Both the position numbers and the translations under genes were made by a program. A stretch of 64,000 nucleotides of DNA, taken from an uncultured Bacteroides sp. Its GTDB lineage: Bacteria; Bacteroidota; Bacteroidia; Bacteroidales; Bacteroidaceae. The notes under the pieces are model-generated. The model did no database searches. It was given only the letters and a program-made list of their open reading frames with translations, and was not told the origin of the DNA. Positions 37,403 to 46,578 of the stretch are shown here, one piece after another. Location of the stretch: the NCBI GenBank assembly GCA_905203765.1, contig CAJKXC010000001.1, forward strand, positions 62,001 to 126,000. The letters are read 5' to 3'. Position 1 is the first letter of the stretch, and the number at the start of each line of letters is the position of its first letter.

Positions 37403-37855
37403 ATGAGAGTAGTTATACAACGCGCCGGACACGCCTCCGTAACCATTGACGGGAAATGCAAATCGGCTATCGGAAAGGGACTTATGATACTGATAGGTAT
37501 TGAAGAAACCGATGGGCAGGAAGATATAGACTGGCTATGCAAGAAAATTGTCAACCTTCGCATCTTTGATGATGAAGAAGGAGTGATGAACAAATCTATC
37601 CTCGATATTGATGGTGAAATACTGGTAATCAGCCAATTCACCCTTCACGCATCGACCAAGAAAGGCAATCGCCCCTCTTATATCCGGGCTGCCAAACCGG
37701 AAATATCCATTCCGTTGTATGAACAATTCTGCAAGGATTTAAGTTCTGCATTAGGTAAAGAGATAGGCACCGGCGAATTTGGTGCCGACATGAAAGTAGA
37801 GTTACTGAACGATGGCCCTGTGACCATCTGTATGGATACAAAAAATAAGGAATAA
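37403..37855 (+). CDS. dtd: D-aminoacyl-tRNA deacylase
   Basis: 150 residues, the usual Dtd size. It hydrolyses D-amino acids mis-attached to tRNA. The family motifs SQFTLHAST and NDGPVTI (the latter carrying the Gly-Pro pair of the active site) are present, and the N-terminus MRVVIQRAGHASV is typical. Its stop codon overlaps the next start (TAATG), which points to translational coupling with the MazG-like gene. Confidence 0.96.
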   Translation: MRVVIQRAGHASVTIDGKCKSAIGKGLMILIGIEETDGQEDIDWLCKKIVNLRIFDDEEGVMNKSILDIDGEILVISQFTLHASTKKGNRPSYIRAAKPEISIPLYEQFCKDLSSALGKEIGTGEFGADMKVELLNDGPVTICMDTKNKE

Positions 37856-38193
37856 TGACATTAGAAGAAGCACAGAAGCAAGTGGACTCCTGGATTAAGG
37901 AGTACGGAGTGCGCTATTTCAGCGAACTCACCAATATGGCCGTATTGACCGAAGAAGTAGGCGAACTGGCGCGCGTCATGGCGCGCAGATACGGCGACCA
38001 ATCCTTCAAAGAAGGAGAAAAAGACAACCTCGACGACGAAATGGCAGACGTTCTTTGGGTACTTCTCTGCATTGCAAACCAGACCGGAGTAGACCTCACC
38101 GAAGCCTTTACCCGCAACCTTGAGAAGAAAACCAAGCGTGACCAAACAAGACATATCAACAACCCTAAATTGACGAACCATGGAGAAAAATGA
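37855..38193 (+). CDS. MazG-like nucleotide pyrophosphohydrolase
   Basis: 112 residues. The EExxE-helix motif (LTEEVGELARVMARR) and downstream DEMADVLWVLL are the metal-binding signature of all-alpha NTP pyrophosphatases. It probably removes aberrant nucleoside triphosphates. It overlaps dtd by one base and deoC by 14 bases, so it is the middle gene of a coupled operon. The short length corresponds to a single-domain MazG-like protein, not full MazG. Confidence 0.88.
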   Translation: MTLEEAQKQVDSWIKEYGVRYFSELTNMAVLTEEVGELARVMARRYGDQSFKEGEKDNLDDEMADVLWVLLCIANQTGVDLTEAFTRNLEKKTKRDQTRHINNPKLTNHGEK

Positions 38194-39082
38194 GTCAACC
38201 CAGAACAAGTATGATGCCGCCCTGGCAAAGTACAACACCCAACTCGACGATGCAGAAGTAGCTGCACAAGTAGCCAAAATCATTGCAGAGAAAGTGCCGG
38301 CAAACAACACGCCGGAAGTAAAGAAATTCTTGTTCAACTGCATCGACCTCACCACGCTGAACAGTACCGACAGCGACGAAAGTGTGATGAAGTTCACCCA
38401 GAAAGTGAATCAATTCGACGATGAATTCCCGGATTTGAAGAACGTGGCAGCTATCTGCGTTTACCCCAATTTCGCCGAAGTTGTAAAGGATACGCTGGAT
38501 GTGGAAGGCGTAAAGATAGCCTGTGTATCGGCAGGTTTCCCCTCTTCGCAGACCTTCATTGAAGTAAAAGTGGCAGAAACAGCAATGGCGCTGATGGATG
38601 GTGCAGACGAGATAGATATTGTTATCTCGGTAGGCAAATTCCTGGCAGGAGATTATGAAACCATGTGCGACGAGATACAGGAGCTGAAAGAGACTTGCAA
38701 GGAGCACCACATGAAAGTAATCCTCGAAACAGGAGCACTGAAAACGGCTTCTAACATCAAGAAAGCCTCTATCCTATCCATGTACGCAGGAGCCGATTTC
38801 ATCAAGACCTCTACCGGCAAACAGCAGCCTGCTGCCACCCCGGAAGCTGCTTTTGTGATGTGCCAGGCCATCAAGGAATATCATGCATTAACGGGTAATA
38901 AGATTGGCTTCAAGCCCGCAGGTGGTATAAATTGCGTAAACGATGCATTGATTTATTACACCATTGTCAAAGAAGTGCTTGGTGAAGAATGGTTGAGTAA
39001 TGAGTTGTTCCGTTTAGGAACCAGCCGCCTTGCCAATCTGCTGCTTTCGGAGATAAAGGGTGAGGAGATGAAGTTCTTCTAA
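38180..39082 (+). CDS. deoC: Deoxyribose-phosphate aldolase
   Basis: 300 residues, somewhat longer than the E. coli enzyme because of an N-terminal helical extension. It cleaves 2-deoxyribose-5-phosphate to glyceraldehyde-3-phosphate and acetaldehyde. The TIM-barrel strands VAAICVYPNF, VILETGAL, ADFIKTSTGK (Schiff-base lysine region) and GFKPAGGI are intact. Its start lies inside the end of the MazG-like gene. Confidence 0.95.
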   Translation: MEKNESTQNKYDAALAKYNTQLDDAEVAAQVAKIIAEKVPANNTPEVKKFLFNCIDLTTLNSTDSDESVMKFTQKVNQFDDEFPDLKNVAAICVYPNFAEVVKDTLDVEGVKIACVSAGFPSSQTFIEVKVAETAMALMDGADEIDIVISVGKFLAGDYETMCDEIQELKETCKEHHMKVILETGALKTASNIKKASILSMYAGADFIKTSTGKQQPAATPEAAFVMCQAIKEYHALTGNKIGFKPAGGINCVNDALIYYTIVKEVLGEEWLSNELFRLGTSRLANLLLSEIKGEEMKFF

Positions 39083-39095
39083 TATGATAATACGG

Positions 39096-39121
39096 TAATG
39101 TGCCAATTCATTGGCACATTA
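39096..39121. terminator. Convergent terminator hairpin between deoC and the polyprenyl synthase
   Basis: Perfect 11-bp arms 39096-39106 and 39111-39121 around a TTCA loop. On the plus strand the stem is followed by a pyrimidine-rich stretch (CTTTTCTCTTTC). The stop codon of the minus-strand gene lies in the outer arm, so the element probably serves both converging genes. Confidence 0.75.
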
Positions 39122-40093
39122 CTTTTCTCTTTCTACTACAAAATCCAAGTATCCGGCAAGCGCCGCCTTGACATCTGTATCCGGCACGGACTCCAGTAAT
39201 GAGAGTGCCTTTTCCTTATAAGCATACATCATTTTTGAAGCATATTCAATGCCCCCGTTCTGCTTGGCGAATTCAATTAACCGGGCGATTTCATCGGAAG
39301 TAGCGTCACCGTTCTTTACTTTCACGGCAATCTCTCCGGCTACCTTATCCTTGGTAGCATTGAGTGCATGGAGCACCGGCAGAGTCAGTTTGCCCTCTAC
39401 CATATCGTTTCCGGTAGGTTTACCGATTTCCTTACTTTCAAAATAGTCGAAAATATCATCCTTTATCTGGAAACAAAGCCCGATATACTCACCGAACAAG
39501 CGTGCAAATTCCGCCTTTTCATCGTCGGCTCCTACCGAATAAGCACCCGCTTTGGTACATGCGGCAAAGAGTACCGCCGTCTTCTTGCGGATAACGTCAA
39601 AGTAAACATCTTCGGAGAAATGAGGGTTACTGACATTAGAAAGCTGTAAAAGCTCCCCCTCTGCCAAGTCTTGCCCCAGGCAGGAAACGATATCGATGAT
39701 ATTATGGTTACGGGTAAGTCCGACTTGGACTAAAGAAGTTGCCAGCAAATAGTCACCTGCCAACACAGCCACCTTATTATTGAAGATTGCATTTACCGAG
39801 AGTTGTCCACGCCGTTCGGTACTTTCATCCACCACATCGTCGTGCACGAGGCTGGCATTATGCAGCAGTTCCAATGCAACCGCAGCGTGGAGAGTTGCAG
39901 GGCATACTTCGCCATAAAGCTTTGCTGCCAGAAGCACCAACATAGGGCGCATCATCTTCCCATTCTTCTGCCGAATATGCTCGATGACGCTATTCAACAA
40001 AAGATTGGAACTGGAGAGAGTACTTTCAAACAGATTCTTGAAGTCTTCCAATTCCTTGAAAATCGGAGATTTTATAAGTGATGAGTTGTCCAT
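39119..40093 (-). CDS. Trans-polyprenyl diphosphate synthase
   Basis: 324 residues. It extends farnesyl or geranylgeranyl diphosphate with isopentenyl units, most likely making the menaquinone side chain. Both aspartate-rich motifs are present: HDDVVDE (first) and KDDIFDY (second). The residue five positions before the first motif is a small alanine, which in this family usually goes with long products. It is divergent from polA, sharing an 87-bp promoter region. Confidence 0.92.
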   Translation of the reverse strand: MDNSSLIKSPIFKELEDFKNLFESTLSSSNLLLNSVIEHIRQKNGKMMRPMLVLLAAKLYGEVCPATLHAAVALELLHNASLVHDDVVDESTERRGQLSVNAIFNNKVAVLAGDYLLATSLVQVGLTRNHNIIDIVSCLGQDLAEGELLQLSNVSNPHFSEDVYFDVIRKKTAVLFAACTKAGAYSVGADDEKAEFARLFGEYIGLCFQIKDDIFDYFESKEIGKPTGNDMVEGKLTLPVLHALNATKDKVAGEIAVKVKNGDATSDEIARLIEFAKQNGGIEYASKMMYAYKEKALSLLESVPDTDVKAALAGYLDFVVEREK

Positions 40094-40110
40094 TCCTCGC
40101 TATTTGCGTA

Positions 40111-40118
40111 CAAAAGTA
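40111..40118 (-). promoter_or_regulatory. Candidate -7 box for the polyprenyl synthase
   Basis: Minus-strand TACTTTTG, 17 bp before the gene start. A similar but imperfect plus-strand TACTTTTA at 40150-40157 may serve polA, giving back-to-back promoters. Confidence 0.5.
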
Positions 40119-40180
40119 GTAATAAAACAGTTAATACGGCATTTTTTTGTACTTTTACCGTGTAAAAAAATGATAAACCT

Positions 40181-43033
40181 ATGAATTCTATCGATAAACT
40201 TTTCTTGCTCGATGCCTATGCGCTGATATATCGGGCATATTACGCCTTTATTAAAAATCCGCGTATCAACTCCAAAGGATTTAATACATCCGCCATCCTG
40301 GGCTTTGTCAATACGCTTGAAGAAGTACTCAAGAAGGAGAATCCTACACACATCGGGGTGGCTTTCGATCCTGCCGGTCCCACTTTCCGCCACGAAGCCT
40401 ACGAGCAATACAAGGCACAGCGAGAGGAAACGCCCGAAGCCATCCGCCTGTCCGTACCTATTATAAAGGACATCATCCGCGCTTACCGCATCCCCATCCT
40501 CGAAGTGGCGGGCTACGAAGCCGACGACGTGATAGGCACCCTTGCCACCGAAGCCGGCAAGCAAGGCATCACCACCTACATGATGACTCCCGACAAGGAC
40601 TACGGGCAGTTGGTGTCCGACCGCGTATTCATGTACCGCCCCAAGCATACCGGCGGTTTTGAGGTGATGGGCGTAGAAGAGGTAAAAGCGAAATTTGACA
40701 TCCAGTCCACACAACAGCTCATTGACATGTTGGGACTGATGGGCGACGCTTCCGACAATATCCCCGGTTGTCCCGGCGTAGGAGAGAAAACGGCACAAAA
40801 GCTGATAGCCGAATTCGGCAGCATTGAAAACCTGCTGGAACACACCGACCAACTGAAGGGTGCCCTCAAAACCAAAGTGGAGACAAACCGGGAAATGATT
40901 ACTTTCTCCAAATTCCTCGCCACCATCAAAACGGATGTGCCTATTGCACTCGACATGAATTCGCTCGTCCGCGAAGCACCGAACGAAGAAGAACTTCGTA
41001 AGATTTTTGAGGAACTGGAATTCCGCACACTCATCGACCGGGTTCTCAAAAAAGGAAGCAGCACTCCCTCTCCCACTCCGAACTCTTCTTCGCCCGACCC
41101 ATACGCCGGAACTTTGTTTGCTCAACCGCAACCCGCTACCCCCGAAAATAACGCCCCAATCCAAGGCGATTTGTTTGCGAATTTTGCGGGCAACGGGGCA
41201 GACGGCTCCAAAAATTCGATTCTGACACGGTTAGAAATGCTTGATGTAGACTACCAACTGATTGATACAGAAGAGAAAAGAACTGAAATTGTTCAAAAGT
41301 TACTTACATCCGAAATTCTCTCAATAGACACGGAAACTACCGGAACCGACCCGATGGAAGCAGAACTGGTAGGAATGAGCTTCAGCGCAGCCGAAAATCA
41401 AGCATACTATGTTCCCGTTCCCGCAGATCGTGAAGAAGCGTTAAAAATTGTAAGCGCATTCCGTCCGCTCTTCGAAAATGAGAAAACGATGAAGGTGGGA
41501 CAAAATATCAAGTACGATATGATCATCCTCCAAAATTATGGAGTCCGGGTGAAGGGACAACTTTTCGACACCATGCTCGCCCATTATGTTCTTCAACCCG
41601 AACTTCGCCATAACATGGACTACCTGGCAGAAATCTATCTGCATTACCAAACCATCCATATAGATGAACTTATCGGCGCCCGAGGGAAAAACCAAAAGAA
41701 TATGCGCGACCTTCCACCCGAAGAAGTTTACCGCTATGCCTGCGAAGACGCAGACGTCACCCTGAAGTTGAAGAACGTACTGGAGAAGGAATTGAAGGAA
41801 CAAGATGCCGAACATCTGTTCTATGAGATAGAAATGCCGCTCGTGCCTGTACTTGTCAATATAGAGAGCAATGGAGTCCGGATTGACACCGAAGCCCTCA
41901 AACAATCGTCGGAGCACTTTACCGCACGCCTGCAAGAGATTGAAAAAGACATCTACGATCTGGCAGGCGAAACATTCAATATCAGCTCCGCCAAACAAGT
42001 AGGCGAGATACTCTTCGACAAACTGAAGATAGTGGAGAAGGCCAAAAAGACCAAGACCGGACAGTACGTCACTTCCGAGGAAGTGCTACAGACCTACCGC
42101 AACAAGCACGAGATTATCGGCAAGATACTGGAATACCGCGGACTGAAGAAGTTGCTCAGCACCTACGTCGATGCCCTGCCTCAACTCATCAATCCACGTA
42201 CCGGACGCATTCATACCTCTTTCAATCAGGCAGTCACCTCCACCGGGCGGCTCAGTTCCAGCAATCCGAACCTGCAGAACATTCCTATCCGCGACGAGGA
42301 CGGAAAGGAAATCCGCAAAGCCTTTATCCCGGACGATGGTTGCGAGTTCTTCTCTGCCGACTACTCGCAGATAGAACTCCGCATCATGGCACACCTGAGC
42401 GGCGACAAGAACATGATCGACGCCTTCCTCAGCGGACACGACATTCATGCCGCCACCGCCGCCAAAATCTATAAGATAGACATCAGCGACGTCACCTCCG
42501 ATATGCGCCGCAAAGCCAAGACCGCCAACTTCGGCATCATCTACGGCATTTCCGTCTTCGGACTGGCGGAACGCATGAACGTTTCCCGCCAGGAAGCCAA
42601 AGAATTGATTGACGGGTATTTCGAAACCTATCCGCAAGTCAAAGAATACATGGATAAGAGCATCGAGGTGGCACGCGAAAACGGATACGTAGAAACCATC
42701 TTCCACCGCAAACGTTTCTTGCCGGACATCAACTCAAGAAACGGCGTGGTGCGGGGCTATGCCGAGCGCAATGCCATCAACGCCCCCATCCAGGGAAGTG
42801 CCGCCGACATCATAAAAGTAGCCATGGCACACATCTATCAGCGCTTCCTAAGTAACAATCTGAAAGCAAAGATGATTTTACAAGTCCATGACGAACTAAA
42901 TTTCAGCGTTCCAGAGGCTGAAAAAGAGATTGTGCAACAAATTGTAATCGAAGAAATGGAGCATGCCTATCGCATGTACGTACCGCTGAAAGCCGATTGC
43001 GGGTGGGGAAACAACTGGTTGCAGGCACACTAA
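40181..43033 (+). CDS. polA: DNA polymerase I
   Basis: 950 residues. It has a 5'-3' nuclease domain (LFLLDAYALIYRAYYAF; GYEADDVIG; TPDKDYGQLV), then a linker rich in Ser/Pro (SSTPSPTPNSSSP), a 3'-5' exonuclease with an intact DxE (SIDTETTGTDP) and a polymerase domain with motif A (SADYSQIELRIMAHLSGD), motif B (RRKAKTANFGIIYG) and motif C (QVHDELNF). It works in Okazaki fragment processing and repair. The intact DxE suggests active proofreading. Confidence 0.97.
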   Translation: MNSIDKLFLLDAYALIYRAYYAFIKNPRINSKGFNTSAILGFVNTLEEVLKKENPTHIGVAFDPAGPTFRHEAYEQYKAQREETPEAIRLSVPIIKDIIRAYRIPILEVAGYEADDVIGTLATEAGKQGITTYMMTPDKDYGQLVSDRVFMYRPKHTGGFEVMGVEEVKAKFDIQSTQQLIDMLGLMGDASDNIPGCPGVGEKTAQKLIAEFGSIENLLEHTDQLKGALKTKVETNREMITFSKFLATIKTDVPIALDMNSLVREAPNEEELRKIFEELEFRTLIDRVLKKGSSTPSPTPNSSSPDPYAGTLFAQPQPATPENNAPIQGDLFANFAGNGADGSKNSILTRLEMLDVDYQLIDTEEKRTEIVQKLLTSEILSIDTETTGTDPMEAELVGMSFSAAENQAYYVPVPADREEALKIVSAFRPLFENEKTMKVGQNIKYDMIILQNYGVRVKGQLFDTMLAHYVLQPELRHNMDYLAEIYLHYQTIHIDELIGARGKNQKNMRDLPPEEVYRYACEDADVTLKLKNVLEKELKEQDAEHLFYEIEMPLVPVLVNIESNGVRIDTEALKQSSEHFTARLQEIEKDIYDLAGETFNISSAKQVGEILFDKLKIVEKAKKTKTGQYVTSEEVLQTYRNKHEIIGKILEYRGLKKLLSTYVDALPQLINPRTGRIHTSFNQAVTSTGRLSSSNPNLQNIPIRDEDGKEIRKAFIPDDGCEFFSADYSQIELRIMAHLSGDKNMIDAFLSGHDIHAATAAKIYKIDISDVTSDMRRKAKTANFGIIYGISVFGLAERMNVSRQEAKELIDGYFETYPQVKEYMDKSIEVARENGYVETIFHRKRFLPDINSRNGVVRGYAERNAINAPIQGSAADIIKVAMAHIYQRFLSNNLKAKMILQVHDELNFSVPEAEKEIVQQIVIEEMEHAYRMYVPLKADCGWGNNWLQAH

Positions 43034-43110
43034 ATAGGCTTATAACGTTATTTAACTTACAATCAGAAAGCAACAGAACCAATCCTTTCAAAATACAGTT
43101 TGCTCATCAG

Positions 43111-43145
43111 AATATCCGGTAGGGAGGCTACCGGATATTTTTTGT
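43111..43145 (+). terminator. Intrinsic terminator of polA
   Basis: Arms 43111-43122 and 43128-43139 form a perfect 12-bp stem with a GGAGG-type loop, followed by a TTTTTTG run. It lies 78 bp beyond the polA stop. The rest of the 279-bp gap to the next gene holds that gene's promoter. Confidence 0.9.
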
Positions 43146-43242
43146 TCGCCTATCTTGCCAAAAGGAAAGCATATCAAAGCACCCAACCCTGACATATTGA
43201 TAAAATTTAATCCATATTTATTAGTTATGTCAATATAATCTG

Positions 43243-43250
43243 TACCTTTG
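43243..43250 (+). promoter_or_regulatory. Candidate -7 box for the DUF3836 gene
   Basis: TACCTTTG, 63 bp before the start codon, leaving a short AT-rich leader. Confidence 0.6.
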
Positions 43251-43312
43251 CAGCGAATTCAATGACACATTGATAATAAATAGTAAGTTCAATTAAAAAC
43301 ATTCATAGAACC

Positions 43313-43705
43313 ATGAAAGCAAAAGTATCTTTAAAAACAGTGATTATCTCAGCACTTCTTTTAGTGTGTGGATTAAACGTATCAGCAGACAACAAGAGCA
43401 ACCTCATTTACAATTCGGAAGAAGTAAACGGATTGAAAGTTGCCGAGACTGTATACAAAATGGATGGCAGCACGCTTGCCAACTATATGAAGTATAACTA
43501 CAAGTACGACGACCAAAATCGTATGATCGAAAGTGAAGCCTTGAAATGGAACAGCACCAAGGACACATGGAGCAATGACATGTGCATCCGTTACGCTTAC
43601 CAAGGCAAGAGCGTCACTACCACTTACTATAAATGGAACAATAAAAAGGGCGAATACGTATTGGTTCCCGAAATGACGGTTACCATGGACAACCCCGATA
43701 TGTAA
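43313..43705 (+). CDS. DUF3836 family exported protein
   Basis: 130 residues. Residues 1-25 are a signal peptide (cleavage near VSADN). The mature protein is a small beta-rich domain with the pattern YNYKYDDQNRMIESEALKW and CIRYAYQGKSVTTTYYKWN, characteristic of DUF3836 proteins, which are restricted mostly to Bacteroides and have no known role. It stands alone between two strong terminators, so it is expressed as a single-gene transcript. Confidence 0.82.
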   Translation: MKAKVSLKTVIISALLLVCGLNVSADNKSNLIYNSEEVNGLKVAETVYKMDGSTLANYMKYNYKYDDQNRMIESEALKWNSTKDTWSNDMCIRYAYQGKSVTTTYYKWNNKKGEYVLVPEMTVTMDNPDM

Positions 43706-43776
43706 TTGTTTCATTCTCTCTTAAACAAGAAATTTCACTCCTAACACAAATAACCAAAAACCTTTTATAAGTTTTA

Positions 43777-43813
43777 AAAGCCGGAATACGCGACGCATTC
43801 CGGCTTTTTTCTA
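43777..43813 (+). terminator. Intrinsic terminator of the DUF3836 gene
   Basis: Arms 43777-43787 and 43797-43807 form an 11-bp stem (AAAGCCGGAAT) and are followed by a T-run. The next candidate -7 box starts at 43812, immediately after. Confidence 0.9.
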
Positions 43814-43819
43814 TATTTG
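43812..43819 (+). promoter_or_regulatory. Candidate -7 box for the 43902 gene
   Basis: TATATTTG, directly behind the DUF3836 terminator and 82 bp before the next start codon. Confidence 0.55.
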
Positions 43820-43901
43820 TAGCTTCGAAAAGAAAGAGACGCACAAAACACGCCCCTGATCGAAAGATATTTTCAAAGTCCTATTTACTCAGATAAAAAA
43901 C

Positions 43902-45647
43902 ATGAACCGACTTAAAGCTATTTGTATCATTCTATTAATAAGTTTCCCAGGTACACTTCGCTGTATCGCGCAGACTACCGTAAGCGATGACCGCTACCAA
44001 CTCTTCATAGACTTCTTGAAACAAGAAAAGCTCGGACAAGACGACGTATGCTACTACCCATTCCCTTTTGAGGACATGGATATGCGGTGGTACTACAAAG
44101 ATTTGCCGATAGTGACCGACTCAGTCCAAATTGCCGGAATTCTGCGTAGCAGCATCTTTTACGATAACCTGCGCTTTCGTCCCAAATACGACACGCAACT
44201 ATTGCTGCCCCACTCCATAGACATAGATATGATAGACCAAAAGCGATACAGCGCCCGGGCGAAAGTAGCCGTACCCGACAGCTCTGCACACCTTCTTTTC
44301 AGTGCTGCCGACATTGGCGTCCCCCGCCGTTTCGACCAGTTGGAAGCAACTCTGATGAATATGGAAGATGATGTAGCCTACCTGCTGTTTGAAGATAAGA
44401 GCCGCAAACGGAATTATGCCTATACTCAAATGAGCCGCTACGTAGCTGTTTACTACGACATGGTTTGGGAAGAAGAAAAAGCATCTGACTCCCCCGAACT
44501 GAAATATCAACCGGAATTTGACATCTATTATCCCAACTATAAGAAAGAAGTGCGAGATCCTGACACGCAAAAGACGCTATACCACACCACCGCCCGCATC
44601 AAAGGCGTCGCCAACGGCAGCAAAGGAGAAGTTCTGGGATTTGAAACCCTCGTGGATGACTTCCGCCATGCCCTGTGGTTATGGAATGATGAAGATCCCG
44701 AAGGCCCATGGGAAGAAATGCTTGCCCAATGGAAGGAGCACCCCCTAAACACCGCAACTACTCCCAATGACACCTTGCAACATCCTCTTTACGTAGTACG
44801 TCTGCAAGCCACCGGACACATTGCCCGACTGGATCTCACAGTGCTATCCAACTCCCTGCACCACCTCGACATTAATCTGCAACAACAGACTTTCGCCACC
44901 ACCCCACCATACTCTATCCAGCATGATATCGATGCACGCAACATCGACGCACCAGTACAAAACGAAACCCATAACTCTTTGGTACAGAAAATGAAAGTAG
45001 TTCCCTACAGTTATTCTCCCCAGGCAGAAACGATGCGGATCGTTGCCTTCCTGCCTGCCAGTTTCAACATTCAGCACTATACCGCCAAGCTGTCGTTCAG
45101 CCATCAGGCAATTGTGTACCCCAACGGTGAGAAAGCAGAAATCTCCACCCCCAAAATGCCCTACCGTATGACACTCGACGAAAAACGTTTCTTCAACGTC
45201 AACGCCTACCCTCACTCCATGCCCGTTGCCGACATTCCCATCCCTGTCGAAGAGGGTTGCAGGCTAACGGGTACCGTAGATTATACCTACCCCAATTTCA
45301 AAGTAACCCGCTACGACATCGGCTCTTTGCCCAAGAATGTACGCTATCAGAAGAATTCAATCTACTTCGGGTTCTCACCGAAAGAATTCGGAGAGTACGG
45401 CGAAGTCTTGACCGACTACAACTTTAACGTTTACGATGCCGACGGAAAGCCTGTGAATTGTAATCTCTATATAGCCGACAAAGGTTACCGCGTGGAGTGC
45501 GAAAAGCCCATCGCCTGGTTCACCACTATTGTCAATGAAGGCAACATCGAAGGTTCCATTCCTGTTGATATTCCTCTGCCCGTACCCGCCATTCTGCCCC
45601 TGAACCGGGACAAGCAAGACAGTACGTATTCAGAAAGTAACTATTAA
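43902..45647 (+). CDS. Exported protein of unknown function
   Basis: 581 residues that I do not recognise. A signal peptide (ICIILLISFPGTLRCIAQ) is followed by a mostly beta-type sequence rich in Tyr and Asp, with no cysteine-based lipobox, transmembrane helix or obvious catalytic motif. Segments such as FDIYYPNYKKEV and LPKNVRYQKNSIYFGFSPKEFGEYG suggest beta domains. The C-terminus is proline-rich then polar. It is followed after 11 bp by an HD-domain hydrolase, so the two are likely co-transcribed. Confidence 0.7.
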   Translation: MNRLKAICIILLISFPGTLRCIAQTTVSDDRYQLFIDFLKQEKLGQDDVCYYPFPFEDMDMRWYYKDLPIVTDSVQIAGILRSSIFYDNLRFRPKYDTQLLLPHSIDIDMIDQKRYSARAKVAVPDSSAHLLFSAADIGVPRRFDQLEATLMNMEDDVAYLLFEDKSRKRNYAYTQMSRYVAVYYDMVWEEEKASDSPELKYQPEFDIYYPNYKKEVRDPDTQKTLYHTTARIKGVANGSKGEVLGFETLVDDFRHALWLWNDEDPEGPWEEMLAQWKEHPLNTATTPNDTLQHPLYVVRLQATGHIARLDLTVLSNSLHHLDINLQQQTFATTPPYSIQHDIDARNIDAPVQNETHNSLVQKMKVVPYSYSPQAETMRIVAFLPASFNIQHYTAKLSFSHQAIVYPNGEKAEISTPKMPYRMTLDEKRFFNVNAYPHSMPVADIPIPVEEGCRLTGTVDYTYPNFKVTRYDIGSLPKNVRYQKNSIYFGFSPKEFGEYGEVLTDYNFNVYDADGKPVNCNLYIADKGYRVECEKPIAWFTTIVNEGNIEGSIPVDIPLPVPAILPLNRDKQDSTYSESNY

Positions 45648-45658
45648 TTCAACGAAGC

Positions 45659-46300
45659 ATGATACCCGACACACTCGTCCATTACATAGAAACAGAAATC
45701 ATTCCCCGATACCAGGACTTCGACAAGGCTCACAACCTCTTGCACGTGCAGACCGTCATTTCAGAGAGCCTCGCCCTTGCCCGCCAACATCCCGAAGTGG
45801 ACGAACGCCTCGCTTATACCATCGCCGCCTACCATGATACGGGGCTGTGCCGCGACCGCGCCACCCATCACCTTGTTTCCGGTGAGATACTGATGGCGGA
45901 TACCGCCCTGCGCCAGTGGTTTTCGGAAGAAGAGATACAGACCATGAGAGAGGCGGTAGAAGACCATCGCGCTTCCACCGACCACGAACCCCGCAGCATC
46001 TATGGCCGTATTGTTGCCGAAGCCGACCGCATTATCGACTCGGACATCACCCTGCGCCGCACCGTGCAGTATGGCTTGAAACTCAACCCTACCGCCGACG
46101 AAGAATGGCACTACCAACGCTTCCACAAGCATTTGATGGAGAAATACGCCCCCGGCGGCTATCTGAAACTCTGGTTTCCTTACGGCAAGAATGCAGAACG
46201 ACTGAAGCAGTTGCAAGCTATTATTGCTGATAAAAACCAATTGAAAGAAGTCTTTCACCGGATATTCAAGGAAGAGTCCACCCATCAGCACAGCAAATGA
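45659..46300 (+). CDS. HD-domain phosphohydrolase
   Basis: 213 residues. The metal-binding histidines and aspartates of the HD fold are visible as AHNLLHVQTV, AAYHDTGL, EDHRAS and EADRIID. Such proteins hydrolyse phosphate esters or nucleotides, but the substrate here is unknown. No signal peptide, so it is cytoplasmic. It follows the unknown exported protein closely and precedes a 278-bp gap with repeats. Confidence 0.85.
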   Translation: MIPDTLVHYIETEIIPRYQDFDKAHNLLHVQTVISESLALARQHPEVDERLAYTIAAYHDTGLCRDRATHHLVSGEILMADTALRQWFSEEEIQTMREAVEDHRASTDHEPRSIYGRIVAEADRIIDSDITLRRTVQYGLKLNPTADEEWHYQRFHKHLMEKYAPGGYLKLWFPYGKNAERLKQLQAIIADKNQLKEVFHRIFKEESTHQHSK

Positions 46301-46375
46301 TTTGTATAGAAAAATGATTATCCGACGGCTATCCGGAATTCCTCGCAGGAATACCTTCTGAAAGGGGTAGGATAT

Positions 46376-46463
46376 TTTTAGTAAAAACCTTCCGGAATTT
46401 TAGTAAAAATCAGTCGGAATCTTAGTAAAAACCGAGAAGAGTTTTAGCAAAAATCCGGAAGAC
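46376..46463 (+). repeat. Four tandem 22-bp units upstream of ychF
   Basis: Units begin at 46376, 46398, 46420 and 46442, exactly 22 bp apart, with the core TTTTAGTAAAAA followed by a CGGAA-like half. The copies are diverged: the third begins TCTTAG and the fourth reads TTTTAGCAAAAA. They sit between the HD gene and the ychF -7 box at 46539. A period near two helical turns would place each copy on the same face of the DNA. Confidence 0.85.
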
Positions 46464-46538
46464 GTTTTTGTTGTCAGGATATTTCATCTTCAATGTTAAT
46501 TAAACTCCAATCTTTTATCGGATAAACAGAAGAATACC

Positions 46539-46546
46539 TATCTTTG
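46539..46546 (+). promoter_or_regulatory. Candidate -7 box for ychF
   Basis: TATCTTTG, an exact TAnnTTTG match 32 bp before the ychF start codon. Confidence 0.65.
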
Positions 46547-46578
46547 TAGCCGGAAAACAAATAATAACGAAATAGATA

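Noticed and set aside
37855..38193. MazG-like gene as part of a toxin-antitoxin or phage-defence unit
   Set aside because: It is translationally coupled to dtd and deoC, which indicates nucleotide housekeeping.
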